A DNA stretch of 64,000 nt from Nostocales cyanobacterium HT-58-2 (GTDB lineage Bacteria > Cyanobacteriota > Cyanobacteriia > Cyanobacteriales > Nostocaceae), in assembly GCA_002163975.1 (NCBI GenBank), contig CP019636.1, positions 5,707,501 through 5,771,500 of the forward strand. The letters are read 5' to 3'. Numbering within the stretch: position 1 is the first letter of the stretch; every line of letters starts with the position of its first letter. Positions 62,727 to 64,000 of the stretch are shown here, in pieces. The translations under genes and the position numbers were made by a program. A model generated the notes under the pieces. That model searched no databases, was not told the origin of the DNA, and saw only the letters and a list, made by a program, of their open reading frames with translations.

Positions 62727-63560
62727 TTAATTAGGTAAGAAGAGTCCGTTGGTATGGCTGGGTAATTCGGTAGGAACATAGAGTTGATTGCCCTTAAACA
62801 GATGGCAGCGATAGCCAAATGAGCTTAGATAGTGCCGAATTTTTTGACCATTGCTACCAGTTAATTCTGCGTATATAGCTTTGACACGTTGCTCTTTGAG
62901 TAGGATTTCTGCTCCTTGCAATGCCGGAATTTCGTAGCCTTCTACATCTAAAATCCACAAATCCACAGTTTCGATAGAACGTACTGCCAATTCATCTGTT
63001 AAGCGCACTATATGAATCGTTTCACCCTCATTGTTAGAGATTTGATTCCAAGCACCATGACCATAATTTGCTCCTATTGTTTTAAGACATAGTCGCTCTG
63101 GGGATGCACCCAGACCTACTTGGAGAATTTCTACTGGTAGATGAGTATGAGTCGCTAGACATTCTTTTAACCACTCGGCTGCTTCTTGACCAGGTTCAAA
63201 TGCTAATATTTTGCCTTGTGGTACCCACTGAGCTACATACATTAACATTTGACCGATATTTGCTCCCGAATCGACAATAATCCCATTTGGAGGAATGAAT
63301 TTCCGCACCCAGTTGATAAATGACGCACCTTCATACTTGCCATAAACAATCCATCTGTGAGTCGGATTTGCTAAATCAAGCTTCCAAGGAATGCCAGCTC
63401 CGGTTTTTACCCAACAAATACCTTGGGACGCGATCGCTCTGCCAAAAAGGCGCTCACAAATTCCTAATTTATGAGGAAAATCAATGTTCTGTAACCATGA
63501 GAGAGGTAATTGAACATGATAAAAGTTTTGAGTCTGATGAGAAATATTTTTTATTATCAT
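62727..63560 (-). CDS. FkbM family methyltransferase (second of two)
   Basis: 277 residues. GIIVDSGANIGQMLMYVAQW is motif I, followed by ILAFEPGQEAAEWLKECLA, and VDLWILDVEGYEIPALQGAE holds the DVEG signature. ATG start. Its N-terminal half before the domain (about 85 residues, LPLSWLQNIDFPHKLGICER) is longer than in the first FkbM protein. Probably O-methylates a glycan residue. Six bp separate it from the glycosyltransferase upstream. Confidence 0.9.
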   Translation of the reverse strand: MIIKNISHQTQNFYHVQLPLSWLQNIDFPHKLGICERLFGRAIASQGICWVKTGAGIPWKLDLANPTHRWIVYGKYEGASFINWVRKFIPPNGIIVDSGANIGQMLMYVAQWVPQGKILAFEPGQEAAEWLKECLATHTHLPVEILQVGLGASPERLCLKTIGANYGHGAWNQISNNEGETIHIVRLTDELAVRSIETVDLWILDVEGYEIPALQGAEILLKEQRVKAIYAELTGSNGQKIRHYLSSFGYRCHLFKGNQLYVPTELPSHTNGLFLPN

Positions 63561-63566
63561 TTTTTA

Positions 63567-64000
63567 TTAATGGATTGCTCGTTCAGTTACTCTCAAAAGA
63601 GTCTCTATTTGACTTTCCCAGTGAAATTTGTCTTTGGCAGCTTGCAAAGCTGCAGCTTTGGCAGCAATTAGCTTTTCTGGATTTTGTAGGAAATTGTTTA
63701 GAGCTTGAGTCAGTGCTTCTGGATGATTGCTAGGAATTAATTGACCAATTGCAGGCTGTTGGGAAAATATTTCTCTTTGACCAGCTGTATCAGTCGCAAT
63801 CACTGCTAAACCTGCTTGTAAATACTGAAAAAGCTTATTGCTGGTAGTAAACTGCTTATTCAAGCAATATGGAACTTCTAGTGCAAGACCTATATCATGT
63901 TCAGCAATGCGGGAAAGCAATTCGGCATTAGGAACAGTAGGATGAATGAATATGCGATCGCGCCACTGGGATGACAATTGTGGCTCCAACCACTGACGAG
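63567..64000 (-). CDS. Glycosyltransferase, C-terminal part, cut by the window edge
   Basis: The frame is open to base 64000 and reads in from outside, so only the last 144 or so codons are visible. IFIHPTVPNAELLSRIAEHD, IGLALEVPYCLNKQFTTSNK and LFQYLQAGLAVIATDTAGQR are the donor-binding half of a GT-B enzyme of the GT4/GT1-like type. The start, the N-terminal domain and the substrate cannot be judged. It heads the minus-strand run in this window. Confidence 0.8.
   Translation of the reverse strand, partial: RQWLEPQLSSQWRDRIFIHPTVPNAELLSRIAEHDIGLALEVPYCLNKQFTTSNKLFQYLQAGLAVIATDTAGQREIFSQQPAIGQLIPSNHPEALTQALNNFLQNPEKLIAAKAAALQAAKDKFHWESQIETLLRVTERAIH

Overview
The window reads as chromosome of a filamentous cyanobacterium, probably of the Nostocales (inference). 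The palindrome GCGATCGC (HIP1) recurs throughout. The genes include the plastid-conserved ycf46 and ycf35, the sulfolipid pair sqdB/sqdX, a GAF-GAF-PAS adenylate cyclase of the Anabaena CyaB type, a PEP-CTERM protein and a cyanobacterial Omp85-lpxC-fabZ-lpxA-lpxB block. Intergenic DNA is rich in the palindromic and tandem repeats usual in such genomes. No tRNA, rRNA or CRISPR array was seen.

Layout. 0-5.6 kb: an AraC regulator divergent from an acyl-CoA dehydrogenase, then a patchwork with a 21-bp minisatellite, a gene-end remnant, an integron-type attC site and an orphan gene in cassette position, followed by a membrane protein. 5.7-7.9 kb: an aldo/keto reductase gene split by an IS4-type element. 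8-16.5 kb, minus strand: purC, Omp85/BamA, lpxC, fabZ, lpxA, lpxB and a methyltransferase, that is outer-membrane assembly and lipid A synthesis. 17-23 kb: adenylate cyclase, then sqdX and sqdB with a possible small RNA between them. 23-26 kb: a small ribbon-helix-helix protein, Ycf46 and Ycf35. 26-28.5 kb: a MerR regulator and a VOC-family gene split by a second copy of the same IS in opposite orientation. 29-42 kb: glycogen synthase, a hydroxyacid dehydrogenase, hemD, an acyltransferase, a Tat-exported GMC oxidoreductase, a Tat-exported PhoD phosphatase with possible Pho boxes, an SDR, a decayed VapBC pair and mnmE. 42-51 kb: two orphan genes (one membrane-anchored coiled coil), a four-CBS protein, pyrB, a PEP-CTERM GDSL hydrolase and the TldD/PmbA protease pair. 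51.4-64 kb: a surface-polysaccharide locus, mostly one tightly packed minus-strand run of glycosyltransferases, FkbM and other methyltransferases, a polymerase-like membrane protein and acetyltransferases. It contains a stub of an asparagine synthase and is cut by the window edge.

Most striking are the attC site with its neighbouring orphan gene, and two IS copies whose insertions can be undone on paper to restore two complete reading frames. Further signs of genome turnover are the VapBC remnant, the duplicated phoD tail, the asnB stub and repeat-derived C-termini on LpxC and the GDSL protein. Several annotated starts are shorter than the longest open frame because an internal ATG or ribosome-binding site fits better; this is stated where it applies.
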